From NCBI GenBank assembly GCA_018902915.1, contig JAHIPS010000066.1:1-46928 (forward strand): a stretch of 46,928 nucleotides of DNA, read 5' to 3'. The notes under the pieces are model-generated. The model saw only the letters and a program-made list of their open reading frames with translations. It was not told where the DNA came from and did not search any database. Source of the stretch: Candidatus Omnitrophota bacterium (GTDB lineage Bacteria > Omnitrophota > Gorgyraeia > Gorgyraeales > Gorgyraeaceae). Numbering within the stretch: the stretch's first letter is position 1; every line of letters begins with the position of its first letter. A program made the position numbers and the translations under genes. Positions 8,289 to 16,479 of this stretch are shown piece after piece.

Positions 8289-9944
8289 ATGTCGGGATTG
8301 AGACGTATGGCAAAGCCAGCGCAGGACAAACTGAGTCAGATCCTGATCAAGAACAAGCTTGTTACGGAAAAGGACTTGAAGCAGGCCAGGGACAAGCAGG
8401 CAAAGCAGGGCGGCAGCCTGGGCGAGGTGCTGGTCAAGGAAGGACTGATAACTGAAAAGGACCTGATGTCTGTTTTAAGCACCACCTTTAATATACCGGC
8501 GATAAATCTTTCAAAATACAAGATAGAAGAGGATTGCGTTAAGATAATACCGGAAAAGATGGCGAGGCAGTATCGCATTATTGCTATTTGCAGACTCGGC
8601 AGCACGCTTGTGGTGGCAATGGCTGACCCGCTCAATGTTTTTGTGGTGGACGATCTGAAGATGCTTACTAAATTCAATATCGAGCAGGTGCTAAGCACTG
8701 AGACGGAAATATTCCAGGCAATAGATAAAATTTACGGCACAGGGGACAAGGCGCTTTCGGATATTGTCAAGGAAAGCGAGGACGGCGGAGACCTGGAAGT
8801 GGTGGGCGCGATAAAAGAGGAATTTGATATATCGAATGCCGCGATCGAGGGCGAAACCCCGCCTATTGTGAAAATGGTGGATCTGATATTGCTCGAGGCG
8901 CTAAAAAAAAGGGCGTCTGACGTGCACATCGAGCCAGGGGAAAGCGACGTGCGAGTGAGATACAGGATCGACGGCAACCTGCAGGATGCGCTTGTGATCC
9001 CGAAGAAGAATCAGAACGCGGTGCTGGCGCGGCTGAAGATCATGTCGGGCATGGATATAACAGAGTCGCGGCTTCCGCAGGACGGCAGATTCAAGATACG
9101 GGCGCAGAAAAAAGAGGTGGACTTCAGGGTGTCTGCGCTGCCGACGTCATTCGGGGCAAAGATGGTATTGAGGGCGCTGGATAAATCGAACCTGTCCATT
9201 GGACTTGATAAATTGGGTTTTTCAAAATACGCGCTCACGAGATTTAATGACGCGGTCAAAAAGCCGTTTGGCATGATACTGGTGACAGGCCCGACAGGCA
9301 GCGGTAAATCCACGACACTTTATTCAGTGTTGAATCAATTGAACACGCCCGAGAGGAGTATAATTACAGTAGAGGACCCGGTCGAGTATCAGGTCGAGGG
9401 CATAACGCAGATACAGGTGAATCCGGATATTGGCTTGAGTTTCGCGAGTGGGCTTCGGTCGCTTTTGAGGCAGAGTCCTGATGTGATAATGGTGGGCGAG
9501 ATCCGCGATTCAGAGACAGCGGACATCGCGATAAAGGCGTCGCTGACAGGCCAGCTGGTTTTGAGCACGCTGCACACGAATGACGCGCCCACTGCAGTGA
9601 GCAGGCTAATGGACATGGGCGTGGAGCCGTTTTTGATCGCGTCGTCGGTGATACTGGTGGCGGCGCAGCGGTTGTGCAGGGTGGTGTGCCCGGTCTGCAA
9701 GGGCAAGGGCGACGGGTGCAGCAGGTGTTCTTCGACAGGGTATCGCGGGAGGCGGGCTGTATTAGAGGTGTTGACTGTGGACGACAAGGTGCGGGAGATG
9801 ATCATAACAAGGACTTCCACTGACGAGATAAGGGACTACGCGATTTCCAAAGGCATGAAGACGCTGAGGGAAGACGCGATGCAAAAATACAAAGACGGCG
9901 TGACCACAATGGAAGAAGTCGCGCGCGTCACTTCGGAGGAGTAA
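8289..9944 (+). CDS. pilB: PilB/GspE-type pilus assembly ATPase, second of two
   Basis: 551-residue paralogue of the preceding gene with the same architecture: MshEN (about 1-155), SDVHIEP and VRYRIDG, Walker A GPTGSGKST near residue 332, TVEDPVEYQ, Walker B IMVGEIRD, LSTLHTND, then a compressed cysteine cluster CPVCKGKGDGCSRC. The zinc loop is shorter than in the first copy, so the paralogues have diverged. An alternative start is ATG 8307 (MAKPAQDKL), which fits the usual N-terminus better. Neither start has a strong ribosome site. Two extension ATPases may serve different pilins or signalling states (inference). Confidence 0.92.
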   Translation: MSGLRRMAKPAQDKLSQILIKNKLVTEKDLKQARDKQAKQGGSLGEVLVKEGLITEKDLMSVLSTTFNIPAINLSKYKIEEDCVKIIPEKMARQYRIIAICRLGSTLVVAMADPLNVFVVDDLKMLTKFNIEQVLSTETEIFQAIDKIYGTGDKALSDIVKESEDGGDLEVVGAIKEEFDISNAAIEGETPPIVKMVDLILLEALKKRASDVHIEPGESDVRVRYRIDGNLQDALVIPKKNQNAVLARLKIMSGMDITESRLPQDGRFKIRAQKKEVDFRVSALPTSFGAKMVLRALDKSNLSIGLDKLGFSKYALTRFNDAVKKPFGMILVTGPTGSGKSTTLYSVLNQLNTPERSIITVEDPVEYQVEGITQIQVNPDIGLSFASGLRSLLRQSPDVIMVGEIRDSETADIAIKASLTGQLVLSTLHTNDAPTAVSRLMDMGVEPFLIASSVILVAAQRLCRVVCPVCKGKGDGCSRCSSTGYRGRRAVLEVLTVDDKVREMIITRTSTDEIRDYAISKGMKTLREDAMQKYKDGVTTMEEVARVTSEE

Positions 9945-10015
9945 GATTGCTTCGGCGCTTCGCGCCTCGCAATGACACGAGTGCTTATGTCATTGCGAGC
10001 GAAGCGAAGCAATCT
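9944..10015. repeat. ATTGCGAG-type palindromic repeat, copy 1
   Basis: Left arm AGATTGCTTCG...CTCGCAATGACA and right arm TGTCATTGCGAG...GAAGCAATCT enclose a short loop near 9977. This sequence class is common in intergenic regions of many bacterial phyla. It starts at the stop of the second pilB-type gene and ends 14 nt before pilC. Related copies lie at 14079-14152 and 46158-46229. Confidence 0.92.
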
Positions 10016-10029
10016 CAAAAGGGATAATT

Positions 10030-11229
10030 ATGACGACATTCAGGTATGTTGCGAAAGAAAACACGGGCAAGACAGTGAGCGGGGTGCTGGAATATTCTGA
10101 CAAGGCCTCACTGGTGGACGCGCTCAGGAAGCGGGGCCTCGTTATAATCTCTATAAACGAGGCCAGGAAGAAAAAAATGACCGGCGGAGCAAAGGTGAAG
10201 CTCGAGGAAGTTGTAATATTTTCCAGGCAGCTGGCTACCATGGTCGATAGCGGCATACCTCTGGTCCAGGCAATGGATATTTTACATGACCAGATAGAAA
10301 AGTCCGTGTTTAAAAATATCGCGGCGACGATCAGGGATGACATAGAGGGGGGCTTTAATTTTTCAGACGCGCTTTCAAAGCACCCGTCTGTTTTTTCGCC
10401 GCTTTACATAAACATGGTAAGGGCGGGCGAATCCAGCGGCGCGCTCGATGATATACTGGACAGGCTCGCGAGTTATTTGGAAAAGGCAAACAAGCTCCAG
10501 AGAAAGGTAAAATCGAGTTTGGTATATCCTGCCGTGGTGGTGGCGATGGCAGTGCTGATAACGCTGGTCATGCTTTTAAAGGTCATCCCGACATTCAAGG
10601 GAATATTCGGGATGCTGGGCGGCACGCTGCCTTTGCCGACGAGGATTTTGATCCTCGTCAGCGATACGTTGCGCAACATGTTTTTGTATGTGGTTGGCGT
10701 TGTGGTCGTGGCAGGTTTTTTATTGAAAAGATATATTGCAACTAAACAGGGCAGGTCCGTGTTTGACAGCATGACTTTGAGGATGCCTATTATTGGCCAG
10801 CTTTTGAGAAAGGTCGCGGTTGCAAAATTTACCAGGACGCTTGCTACGCTCGTTAAAAGCGGCGTGCCGATTTTGGTTTCGCTTGAGATTGTCGGGAAGA
10901 CATCAGGCAACACAGTGATAGAGAAAGCGGTTGAAAAGGTGCGCACGGGTATAAAGGAGGGCGAGAATATTGCCGGGCCGCTCGGGAAGAGCGGCGCGTT
11001 TCCGCCAATGGTCGTGAGGATGATATATGTCGGCGAGCAGACAGGCGAGCTTGAAAAGATGCTGGGCAAGATCGCGGATTTTTACGATGACCAGGTGGAC
11101 GCTGCTGTGAGCGGGTTGACGAGTCTCATAGAGCCGCTCATAATAGCATTTTTAGGCGTCGTGATAGGCGGCATAGTGATCGCGATGTTTTTGCCTGTAT
11201 TCAAGCTCACAGAGATCCTCTCGCATTAG
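10030..11229 (+). CDS. pilC: PilC, inner-membrane platform protein of type IV pili
   Basis: 399-residue platform protein on which PilB/PilT act. The N-terminal FRYVAKENTGKTVSG segment is characteristic. Two T2SSF domains follow (about residues 60-190 and 265-390), with FSRQLATMVDSGIPL in the first and FTRTLATLVKSGVPI in the second. Hydrophobic helices occur near residues 165-190, 215-235 and the C-terminus, which reads VIAMFLPVFKLTEIL. AGGG lies 8 nt before the ATG. It belongs with the upstream ATPases, and its end is followed by a palindrome and a strong promoter, suggesting that the pilin is transcribed separately. Confidence 0.95.
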   Translation: MTTFRYVAKENTGKTVSGVLEYSDKASLVDALRKRGLVIISINEARKKKMTGGAKVKLEEVVIFSRQLATMVDSGIPLVQAMDILHDQIEKSVFKNIAATIRDDIEGGFNFSDALSKHPSVFSPLYINMVRAGESSGALDDILDRLASYLEKANKLQRKVKSSLVYPAVVVAMAVLITLVMLLKVIPTFKGIFGMLGGTLPLPTRILILVSDTLRNMFLYVVGVVVVAGFLLKRYIATKQGRSVFDSMTLRMPIIGQLLRKVAVAKFTRTLATLVKSGVPILVSLEIVGKTSGNTVIEKAVEKVRTGIKEGENIAGPLGKSGAFPPMVVRMIYVGEQTGELEKMLGKIADFYDDQVDAAVSGLTSLIEPLIIAFLGVVIGGIVIAMFLPVFKLTEILSH

Positions 11230-11274
11230 CCCCAAGTTGACAATTTTGACATTGTCAGATTTGTCAACTTGGGG
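11230..11274. repeat. AAGTTGACAA palindrome (family P2), copy 1
   Basis: Arms CCCCAAGTTGACAA and TTGTCAACTTGGGG form a 14-bp perfect stem around a 17-nt interior that itself holds TGACATTGTCA. The inner 37 bases are identical to the copy at 23967-24003. There is no T-run after it, so simple intrinsic termination is not indicated. Confidence 0.92.
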
Positions 11275-11321
11275 ATGTGTGGTATACTTGTATCAGAGGC
11301 GAAAGTTATTTCCTGGGCACC

Positions 11322-11350
11322 TTGACAATGTATATTTCATATGATATAAT
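11322..11350 (+). promoter_or_regulatory. Perfect-consensus sigma-70 promoter of the major pilin gene
   Basis: TTGACA (11322-11327), exactly 17 bp, then TATAAT (11345-11350). Both boxes match consensus at every position. Predicted transcription starts near 11357, leaving about 50 nt of leader with the purine-rich ribosome site AAAGGGGGG before the pilin ATG at 11409. This suits a highly expressed structural subunit. Confidence 0.85.
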
Positions 11351-11408
11351 TCTTATGTTTATAATTTGTCAAGTTGTCTAATAATGGAAAGAAAGGGGGG
11401 AAGAAGAC

Positions 11409-11855
11409 ATGCTTAAGTTACGACAGAGACATGGCTTCACGCTCGTAGAGATAATGATCGTAGTCGCAATCATATCTTTATTAGCAGCAATAGCAATACC
11501 GAATTTGCTACGAGCAAGGCATAATGCAAATGAGGCAGCATCCATTGCAGCCTTGAGGACCATCAGCACCGCATGCGAGAGCTTTCGTTCCGCGCAGACG
11601 CCTCCGACATATCCTGCGAACATGGCAGCTCTTAGCACAGCAACTCCTCCGTACATAGACGCGAGTCTTGCTGGCGCGGTTGCATCTGCAAGCGCGAGAC
11701 AGGGTTATTTCTATACCTATGCTCTCACAAACGCGAACCAGTTTGCCTGCACGGCGAGTCCAGGGGTGAGCGGCACAACAGGTACGCGCATTTTCTTTGT
11801 GGATGAGAGCGGCGTTATCAGGCTGACTAATGCATCAGGTTCTCCAATAGAATAA
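11409..11855 (+). CDS. pilA: Type IV major pilin (PilA-like)
   Basis: 148-residue prepilin. A short basic leader MLKLRQRHG is cleaved before FTLVEIMIVVAIISLLAAIA, giving Gly-1, Phe+1 and Glu+5 as the prepilin peptidase requires. The peptidase gene is not in the window. The globular part holds two cysteines, in STACESF and QFACTA, that could pair, and a C-terminal TGTRIFFVDESGVIR segment common in PilA-like pilins. A consensus promoter and strong ribosome site precede it and a terminator follows it, so it is probably a highly expressed monocistronic unit and the main fibre subunit (inference). Confidence 0.93.
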   Translation: MLKLRQRHGFTLVEIMIVVAIISLLAAIAIPNLLRARHNANEAASIAALRTISTACESFRSAQTPPTYPANMAALSTATPPYIDASLAGAVASASARQGYFYTYALTNANQFACTASPGVSGTTGTRIFFVDESGVIRLTNASGSPIE

Positions 11856-11880
11856 GGCTGTTTGGTTAGCAGCAATATCT

Positions 11881-11917
11881 AAGTGCCAGGCGCTTAATAG
11901 TGCCTGGCACTTTTTTG
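11881..11917 (+). terminator. Rho-independent terminator after the major pilin gene
   Basis: An 11-bp perfect stem AAGTGCCAGGC/GCCTGGCACTT around a 10-nt loop, followed by an uninterrupted T-run to 11916. It lies 25 nt after the pilin stop and is the clearest intrinsic terminator in the window. Confidence 0.88.
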
Positions 11918-11923
11918 CTTTTT

Positions 11924-11972
11924 GTTCAAGGCTAAGCCTTGAACAGCAAGTGTTCAAGGCTAAGCCTTGAAC
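11924..11972. repeat. P1 palindromic doublet, directly oriented units
   Basis: Units at 11924-11944 and 11952-11972, both with central A, separated by 7 nt (AGCAAGT). Outer flanks TTT and AAA are complementary. Unlike the loci at 1524 and 21969, the doublet is not one continuous palindrome. It lies between the pilA terminator and the second pilin. Confidence 0.96.
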
Positions 11973-11991
11973 AAACAGGTACTCATTTTTC

Positions 11992-12018
11992 TTGACTTTT
12001 GGCGCAGAGTAGTATAAA
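11992..12018 (+). promoter_or_regulatory. Possible weak promoter of the second pilin gene
   Basis: TTGACT at 11992-11997 and TATAAA at 12013-12018 with a 15-bp spacer, shorter than ideal. A start near 12025 would leave almost no leader before the ATG at 12029. No Shine-Dalgarno sequence is visible, so the transcript could be nearly leaderless. Confidence 0.3.
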
Positions 12019-12028
12019 TTTGTTATAA

Positions 12029-12472
12029 ATGAAAACAAGGAGAGGATTTACATTAGTCGAAATAATGATAGTGGTCGCGATACTTATGACGCTCGCGACC
12101 CTGGCTATTTCGGGCGTGCTGCGCGCCAGGCACAACGCGAACGAGATGGCGGCAGTGGCTTCGTGCAGGAGCATTGTCACAGCGTGCCAGAACTATTATT
12201 CCGGCGTTTACCCACACACTTACCCGAGTGGCCTTTCAGACCTTGTACCCCCGATTTCAAGTCCAGGGTATATAGACAGCGTGCTTGCCACCGGCACAAA
12301 GCAAGGGTATACCTTTACGTATGCGCGTATAGATCCCGAGAGTTTTACTTTGAATGCGGCACCGACATCCGTGGGCAAGACAGGCACGAGATATTTTTTC
12401 GCTGACGAGACAAGCGTTATAAAGGCAAACCCTAATGGCCCTGCAGGCGCGGGTGATGAGGCAGTGCAGTAG
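12029..12472 (+). CDS. Type IV pilin-like protein (second, probably minor pilin)
   Basis: 147-residue prepilin with an extremely short leader MKTRRG before FTLVEIMIVVAILMTLATLA. Gly-1, Phe+1 and Glu+5 are present. The protein resembles the upstream pilin at both ends (LRARHNANE near residue 35 and TGTRYFFADETSVIK near the C-terminus) but differs in the middle. Its two cysteines are close together (ASCRSIVTACQ), so any disulfide would be placed differently. The weaker expression signals and position beside pilM suggest a minor or alternative pilin (inference). It probably arose by duplication of the neighbouring gene. Confidence 0.88.
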   Translation: MKTRRGFTLVEIMIVVAILMTLATLAISGVLRARHNANEMAAVASCRSIVTACQNYYSGVYPHTYPSGLSDLVPPISSPGYIDSVLATGTKQGYTFTYARIDPESFTLNAAPTSVGKTGTRYFFADETSVIKANPNGPAGAGDEAVQ

Positions 12473-12521
12473 AATTAGAATTAACATATAGCATCTATTT
12501 TATATATATGGGAGCTAAATA

Positions 12522-13496
12522 GTGGGACGGGTAATAGGAATTGACATAGGGACTCACAGCATAAAGGCAATAGAGCTCGAGAATAAAATGGGCCACTTTG
12601 ATGTTGTTAAATGCGCGATAAGCCGCGTCAAAGGCAACGATGTCAAAGAGGTGCTGAAGAAGCTGTTGGCCGCGGCAAGGTTTTCTTCCAGGCGCGTGAA
12701 TGTCTCACTCTCAGGACCATCAGTTATTGTGAGATATATAGAGATGCCTTCGATGAGACATGACGAGCTCAGGAGCGCGATAAAATTCGAGGCGGAAAAA
12801 TATATACCGTTTAGTATCAGCGAGTCTGTAATAGACTTTGCCTCTCTTGACAAGACAAGCTCGGGCAGCCAGCGCGTTTTACTGGTCGCCGCGAAAAAGA
12901 GCGTGGTGGCAGGGCTTTTGGAGCTTTTTAAAGGTGTCGGGCTGGAGGTCAACGGCATTGACGTGGATAGCTTTGCTTTCTTGAATGCGTTCCAGCGCGG
13001 CCGGGTAGAGGAAAAAGATGATGCGGCATGCGCGCTCATTAATACAGGCGAGAGATTTTCCAATATGAATATAGCGGAAAAAGGGAATGTCTATTTTACA
13101 AGGGATGTGCTGTGGGGAGGAAGCGATATTACAAAGAGGATCAAGGATGCAATGGCTGTGGGTTTGGACGAGGCAGAGGCAATGAAAAAGAAACCTGGCG
13201 AAAAAAGGGAAGAGGTCGTGGCTGCTATCGCGCCTGTCCTGGATAAACTCGCCTCGCAGGTGAGGATGTCCTTTGATTATTTTGAAAGTCAGTTTGGCAG
13301 GGGAGTTGAAAAGGTCTATGTGAGCGGCGGGTCCTCGTATCTTTTTAACATGGTTGATTTTTTGAAGGATAGCCTGGGCGTTAGCGTGGCGATGTGGAAT
13401 CCGCTGGAAGGCATCAGGACATCAGGCGCTATTGAAGAGATGGATAAAACGCCAGCGCTATTTAGCGTGGCAATGGGCCTGGCCCTGAGGAAATAA
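12522..13496 (+). CDS. pilM: PilM, actin-like type IV pilus alignment protein
   Basis: 324-residue cytoplasmic actin-fold ATP-binding protein that binds the N-terminus of PilN and links the ATPases to the envelope complex. The N-terminal phosphate loop IGIDIGTHSIKAIEL, FEAEKYIPF near residue 90 and VYVSGGSSYL near residue 265 are typical. The start is GTG 12522, supported by GGGAG at 12510-12514. The stop is 1 nt before pilN, so the two are probably translationally linked. FtsA-like proteins share the fold, but the following pilNOPQ series settles the assignment. Confidence 0.93.
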   Translation: MGRVIGIDIGTHSIKAIELENKMGHFDVVKCAISRVKGNDVKEVLKKLLAAARFSSRRVNVSLSGPSVIVRYIEMPSMRHDELRSAIKFEAEKYIPFSISESVIDFASLDKTSSGSQRVLLVAAKKSVVAGLLELFKGVGLEVNGIDVDSFAFLNAFQRGRVEEKDDAACALINTGERFSNMNIAEKGNVYFTRDVLWGGSDITKRIKDAMAVGLDEAEAMKKKPGEKREEVVAAIAPVLDKLASQVRMSFDYFESQFGRGVEKVYVSGGSSYLFNMVDFLKDSLGVSVAMWNPLEGIRTSGAIEEMDKTPALFSVAMGLALRK

Positions 13497-13497
13497 A

Positions 13498-14076
13498 ATG
13501 ATACAGATAAATCTGCTGCCAGAAGAGATGCGCAAGCGAAAAGGGCCGCAGCTAAAGCTGGACCTCCAGAACAGCAAGGTCAAGATGATCGCGGCTGGAG
13601 GCGCTGTAGGGGTCCTGGTATTACTGATACTTTTCCTGTCGCTTGGTTCGTCTATTAGAAAAGGCCAGACGCGAAGACTACTGGCAAGGGAGCAGGCTAT
13701 CGCGGCGCAGAAATCAGAGATCGAGGCTGTGAATAACGAGGTCGAGCTTTTAAAGACAAAGATAGGCACCCTGGGCCAGATCGCGAAACAGGAATTCCTG
13801 TGGGCGGAAAAGCTGAATCGCATCTCAGATCTTGTTTTGCCGGGCATATGGTTTACGCGCATCCGCACGGATTCAGAGAATAGATTGATAATAGAGGGAA
13901 GCGTTATATCGAAAGAGGAAGAGGCGATGGCCTCGGTGGGCAAATTCATGAAGGATATCAGGGGGGATGATAATTTTTTCAAGGATTTCGCCAATATAAA
14001 ACTCGAGTCGGTACAGCGGAAAAATATAGAAGATAGAGACGTGGTGGATTTTAAGATAGTCCTGTATTTTGAGTAA
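13498..14076 (+). CDS. pilN: PilN, inner-membrane alignment subunit
   Basis: 192-residue bitopic protein. The cytoplasmic N-terminus begins MIQINLLPEEMRK, the conserved PilM-binding INLLP motif. One membrane helix follows (about residues 36-56, GAVGVLVLLILFLSLGS), then a coiled coil (about 60-100) and a ferredoxin-like periplasmic domain with WFTRIR. It pairs with PilO to connect the platform to the secretin. The spacing to pilM is 1 nt. An ATTGCGAG repeat separates it from pilO, an unusual interruption of a normally tight operon. Confidence 0.92.
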   Translation: MIQINLLPEEMRKRKGPQLKLDLQNSKVKMIAAGGAVGVLVLLILFLSLGSSIRKGQTRRLLAREQAIAAQKSEIEAVNNEVELLKTKIGTLGQIAKQEFLWAEKLNRISDLVLPGIWFTRIRTDSENRLIIEGSVISKEEEAMASVGKFMKDIRGDDNFFKDFANIKLESVQRKNIEDRDVVDFKIVLYFE

Positions 14077-14078
14077 GA

Positions 14079-14152
14079 TGTCATTGCGAGGCCGCGAGGC
14101 GGCCGAAGCAATCTCAGGGCTTAGAGATTGCTTCGCTTCGCTCGCAATGACA
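14079..14152. repeat. ATTGCGAG-type palindromic repeat, copy 2
   Basis: TGTCATTGCGAG at the left and CTCGCAATGACA at the right, with GAAGCAATCTC and GAGATTGCTTC inside. A secondary GGCCGCGAGGCGGCC hairpin lies in the left half. It begins 2 nt after the pilN stop, and its right edge abuts the AGGAG ribosome site (14152-14156) of pilO. Confidence 0.92.
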
Positions 14153-14162
14153 GGAGATACTT

Positions 14163-14714
14163 ATGGATCCTAAGGAAAAACAAAAACTGTATGTGCTTTT
14201 TGGGATCTTTGCCATTGCAGGTGTCATGTTTTACTACAACCTGCTTTTGAAGCCGCAGTTTTCGAAATTTCTCGTGATCAATAAAGAGTATGGCGCTATA
14301 AAGGCGCGATTAAGGAGCGCCGAGGTTTTGATCGCGAATGAAGCCGGGATAAAAAAGCAGCACGAGAATCTCAGCAGGGAGACAGCTGCGCTCGAACAAA
14401 GACTTCCCGCCCAGGATGAGATCTCTAATCTATTGGGGGATTTTTCAAGGGTTGCAGAGTCCTCAGGCGTTAAGATACTCAAGGTCAAGCCGCTCGAGGA
14501 TGCTGGCGGCGCAGCTGAGGCAAATGGGATCTATGCTGAGTTTCCGATTTTAATCGAGGCAAGGGGCGGCTATCATCAGCTGGGCAGTTTCATCAATAGG
14601 CTTGAAGGCATGGACAGGTTTATAGATATCGAGGATATTGATATCAATGGACGGACAGGTGACCCTCGCCGCCACGATGCAAAATTGCGGGTGATCACCT
14701 ACATTGTAAAATGA
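14163..14714 (+). CDS. pilO: PilO, inner-membrane alignment subunit
   Basis: 183-residue bitopic protein: a short cytoplasmic tail, one helix (about residues 9-27, YVLFGIFAIAGVMFYYNLL), a long coiled coil (about 45-85) ending LEQRLPAQDEISNLL, and a periplasmic ferredoxin-like domain with GGYHQLGSFINRLEGMDRFI, which is typical of PilO. Ribosome site AGGAG lies 7 nt before the ATG. The last 4 nt overlap the next gene (ATGA). It heterodimerises with PilN in other systems; that partnership is assumed here from synteny. Confidence 0.92.
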   Translation: MDPKEKQKLYVLFGIFAIAGVMFYYNLLLKPQFSKFLVINKEYGAIKARLRSAEVLIANEAGIKKQHENLSRETAALEQRLPAQDEISNLLGDFSRVAESSGVKILKVKPLEDAGGAAEANGIYAEFPILIEARGGYHQLGSFINRLEGMDRFIDIEDIDINGRTGDPRRHDAKLRVITYIVK

Positions 14715-15061
14715 TGAGAAAAATTTTGAGTTTTACAGCGATACTATTATTGTTTAGCGGATATTCTTTTGCTCAGGAGGTTTTTGAGTATGATGCAAAG
14801 GACAAGCGGGATCCGTTTGTGCCGCTTGTTTCAGAGTCAGGCGCGTATGTTTCTGACGCGTACGGGGTAAGCAGCATAAAGGATATAAGGCTGGAAGGCA
14901 TTGTCTGGGATGAGAGTAAGGGTTCTATTGCGATAATAAATGGCGAGATAGTCGGCGAAGGTCAGAAGGTAGGCATTGCTGAAGTTATAAAGATAGAGAA
15001 GGACGCGGTCTTGTTTGAAATCGATAATCAGGAGATAAGGATAGAGTTGTCAGAAGACTAG
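14711..15061 (+). CDS. pilP: PilP-like periplasmic pilus protein
   Basis: 116 residues. A signal peptide (about 1-21, ending YSFAQ) is followed by the PilP hallmark KRDPFVPLV and a small beta domain (about 55-110) with LRLEGIVWDE-like strand pattern and NGEIVGEGQKVG. No lipobox cysteine is seen, so it may be a soluble periplasmic protein rather than the classical lipoprotein. It is also shorter than the usual PilP. PilP bridges PilNO and PilQ in known systems, consistent with its place between pilO and pilQ. It overlaps pilO by 4 nt and lies 11 nt before pilQ. Confidence 0.85.
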   Translation: MMRKILSFTAILLLFSGYSFAQEVFEYDAKDKRDPFVPLVSESGAYVSDAYGVSSIKDIRLEGIVWDESKGSIAIINGEIVGEGQKVGIAEVIKIEKDAVLFEIDNQEIRIELSED

Positions 15062-15072
15062 AGGAGGGTAAG

Positions 15073-16479
15073 ATGCGCAAGTGGATAATCGTGGGGTTTT
15101 TGGTTTTTGGCGTGGCAGGCGTGGCAGTGGCGCAGGAAAAAGGAGACGGCGAGGCGACTGATGTCGCGTCGGTCGCTGGCATTGCGCAGACGTCAGCAGG
15201 CAATGTGACGCTGGACTTTAAGGACGCTGACATAACTAACGTGCTGCGCATACTCTCGTACAAGAGCGGGATAAACATCGTGGCCGGCAAGGACGTGACA
15301 GGCCCTGTGACAATACGGCTTACAGACGTGCCGTGGCAAAAGGCGCTGGAGGTGATACTCAGGACTTACGGGTACACTTACGAGCGCGAGGAAAATATCA
15401 TCCGTGTCACGACCACTGAGAATCTGGAAAAAGAAGAACTCGTGACAGAGGTGTTTGCTCTCAATTACGCGGACGCGGAAAACATACCCGCGGCAATAGA
15501 AGAGATGCTGAGCGACAGGGGGAGCATCAAATATGATGAGCGCGCGAACCTCGTTATAGTGACTGATATACCCACCAACATTTACAAGATCAAGCAGGTC
15601 ATTGAGAGGCTTGACATGAGGACAAAGCAGGTCAATATCGAGGCCAAGATCGTGGAGACAACTCTTGACAAAGACGACAACCTCGGTATCAGATGGACAA
15701 TGCAGGCAACTGCGAGCATGGCAAAACGGCCCACGACATTCCCTTTTGACAGAAAGGCCGGGGGTGGCTCATGGTATCCCATTAGTGACCCCTCGGGCGC
15801 GTCCAGCACGTCGAGCCCTGTTGTTGGGACTTTTCCTTCTAATGTCGGCACGGGTTTTCCAATGGCATTGCCGACAAATTTTACCCTGGGCACGCTTGAT
15901 TTCAGTGCTTTCCAGGCAGTGCTCGAGATCCTGAAATCGCGCTCAGACACAAAGATCATTTCAAACCCGAGGATCACGACGCTGGATAACCAGGAGGCAA
16001 GGATAGTGGTCGCGACCACGTTCAGTATCCCCACTTACGAGCGCAATGACAGCACGGGTAATATCGAGGTGACAGGGTATTCGGAAAAGGAACTGGGCGT
16101 TACGCTTTCTGTAACGCCGCAGATAAATCCGGAAGGTTTTGTCGTGGTAAAACTGGAACCCGAGGTGTCAACATTTCTGGACTGGGACACGTTTACTTCA
16201 GGGAGCTCTGGCAGTATCCAGGCCCCGAGATTTTCCACGCGCAAGGCATCGACGCAGGTAATGGTGAAAAACGGCGAGACCATAGTGATAGGCGGGCTCA
16301 TAAAGGAAAACATAGTGGATGCAGTATACAAGGTGCCGATACTGGGTGATATACCTATACTAAGTCTGTTTTTTAAGAAAAAGGAAAAGAGCGTCGAGAC
16401 CACTGATCTGATGTTTTTCATAACAGTGAATATCGTGGATCCTGAAGCTAACGCCACAGCGGTTGCTGTGACAAAATGA
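15073..16479 (+). CDS. pilQ: PilQ, type IV pilus secretin
   Basis: 468-residue outer-membrane gate, preceded by GAGGAGGG. A signal peptide (1-20, ending AVAQ) is followed by an STN/N0-type domain (about 37-115, with VTLDFKDADITNVLRIL), a secretin N1 domain (about 120-180) and the secretin core (about 190-460). The core ends with the family signature VPILGDIPILSLFFK and LMFFITVNIV. It is shorter than proteobacterial PilQ because the N-terminal AMIN domains are absent, which is common outside Proteobacteria. Its presence is direct evidence for an outer membrane. The stop codon overlaps the next gene by 4 nt. Confidence 0.94.
   Translation: MRKWIIVGFLVFGVAGVAVAQEKGDGEATDVASVAGIAQTSAGNVTLDFKDADITNVLRILSYKSGINIVAGKDVTGPVTIRLTDVPWQKALEVILRTYGYTYEREENIIRVTTTENLEKEELVTEVFALNYADAENIPAAIEEMLSDRGSIKYDERANLVIVTDIPTNIYKIKQVIERLDMRTKQVNIEAKIVETTLDKDDNLGIRWTMQATASMAKRPTTFPFDRKAGGGSWYPISDPSGASSTSSPVVGTFPSNVGTGFPMALPTNFTLGTLDFSAFQAVLEILKSRSDTKIISNPRITTLDNQEARIVVATTFSIPTYERNDSTGNIEVTGYSEKELGVTLSVTPQINPEGFVVVKLEPEVSTFLDWDTFTSGSSGSIQAPRFSTRKASTQVMVKNGETIVIGGLIKENIVDAVYKVPILGDIPILSLFFKKKEKSVETTDLMFFITVNIVDPEANATAVAVTK

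Noticed and set aside
11275-11408. Cyclic-di-GMP (GEMM) riboswitch upstream of pilA
   Set aside because: The 5' leader is only about 50 nt and contains no GEMM-like conserved core or tetraloop-receptor pattern.
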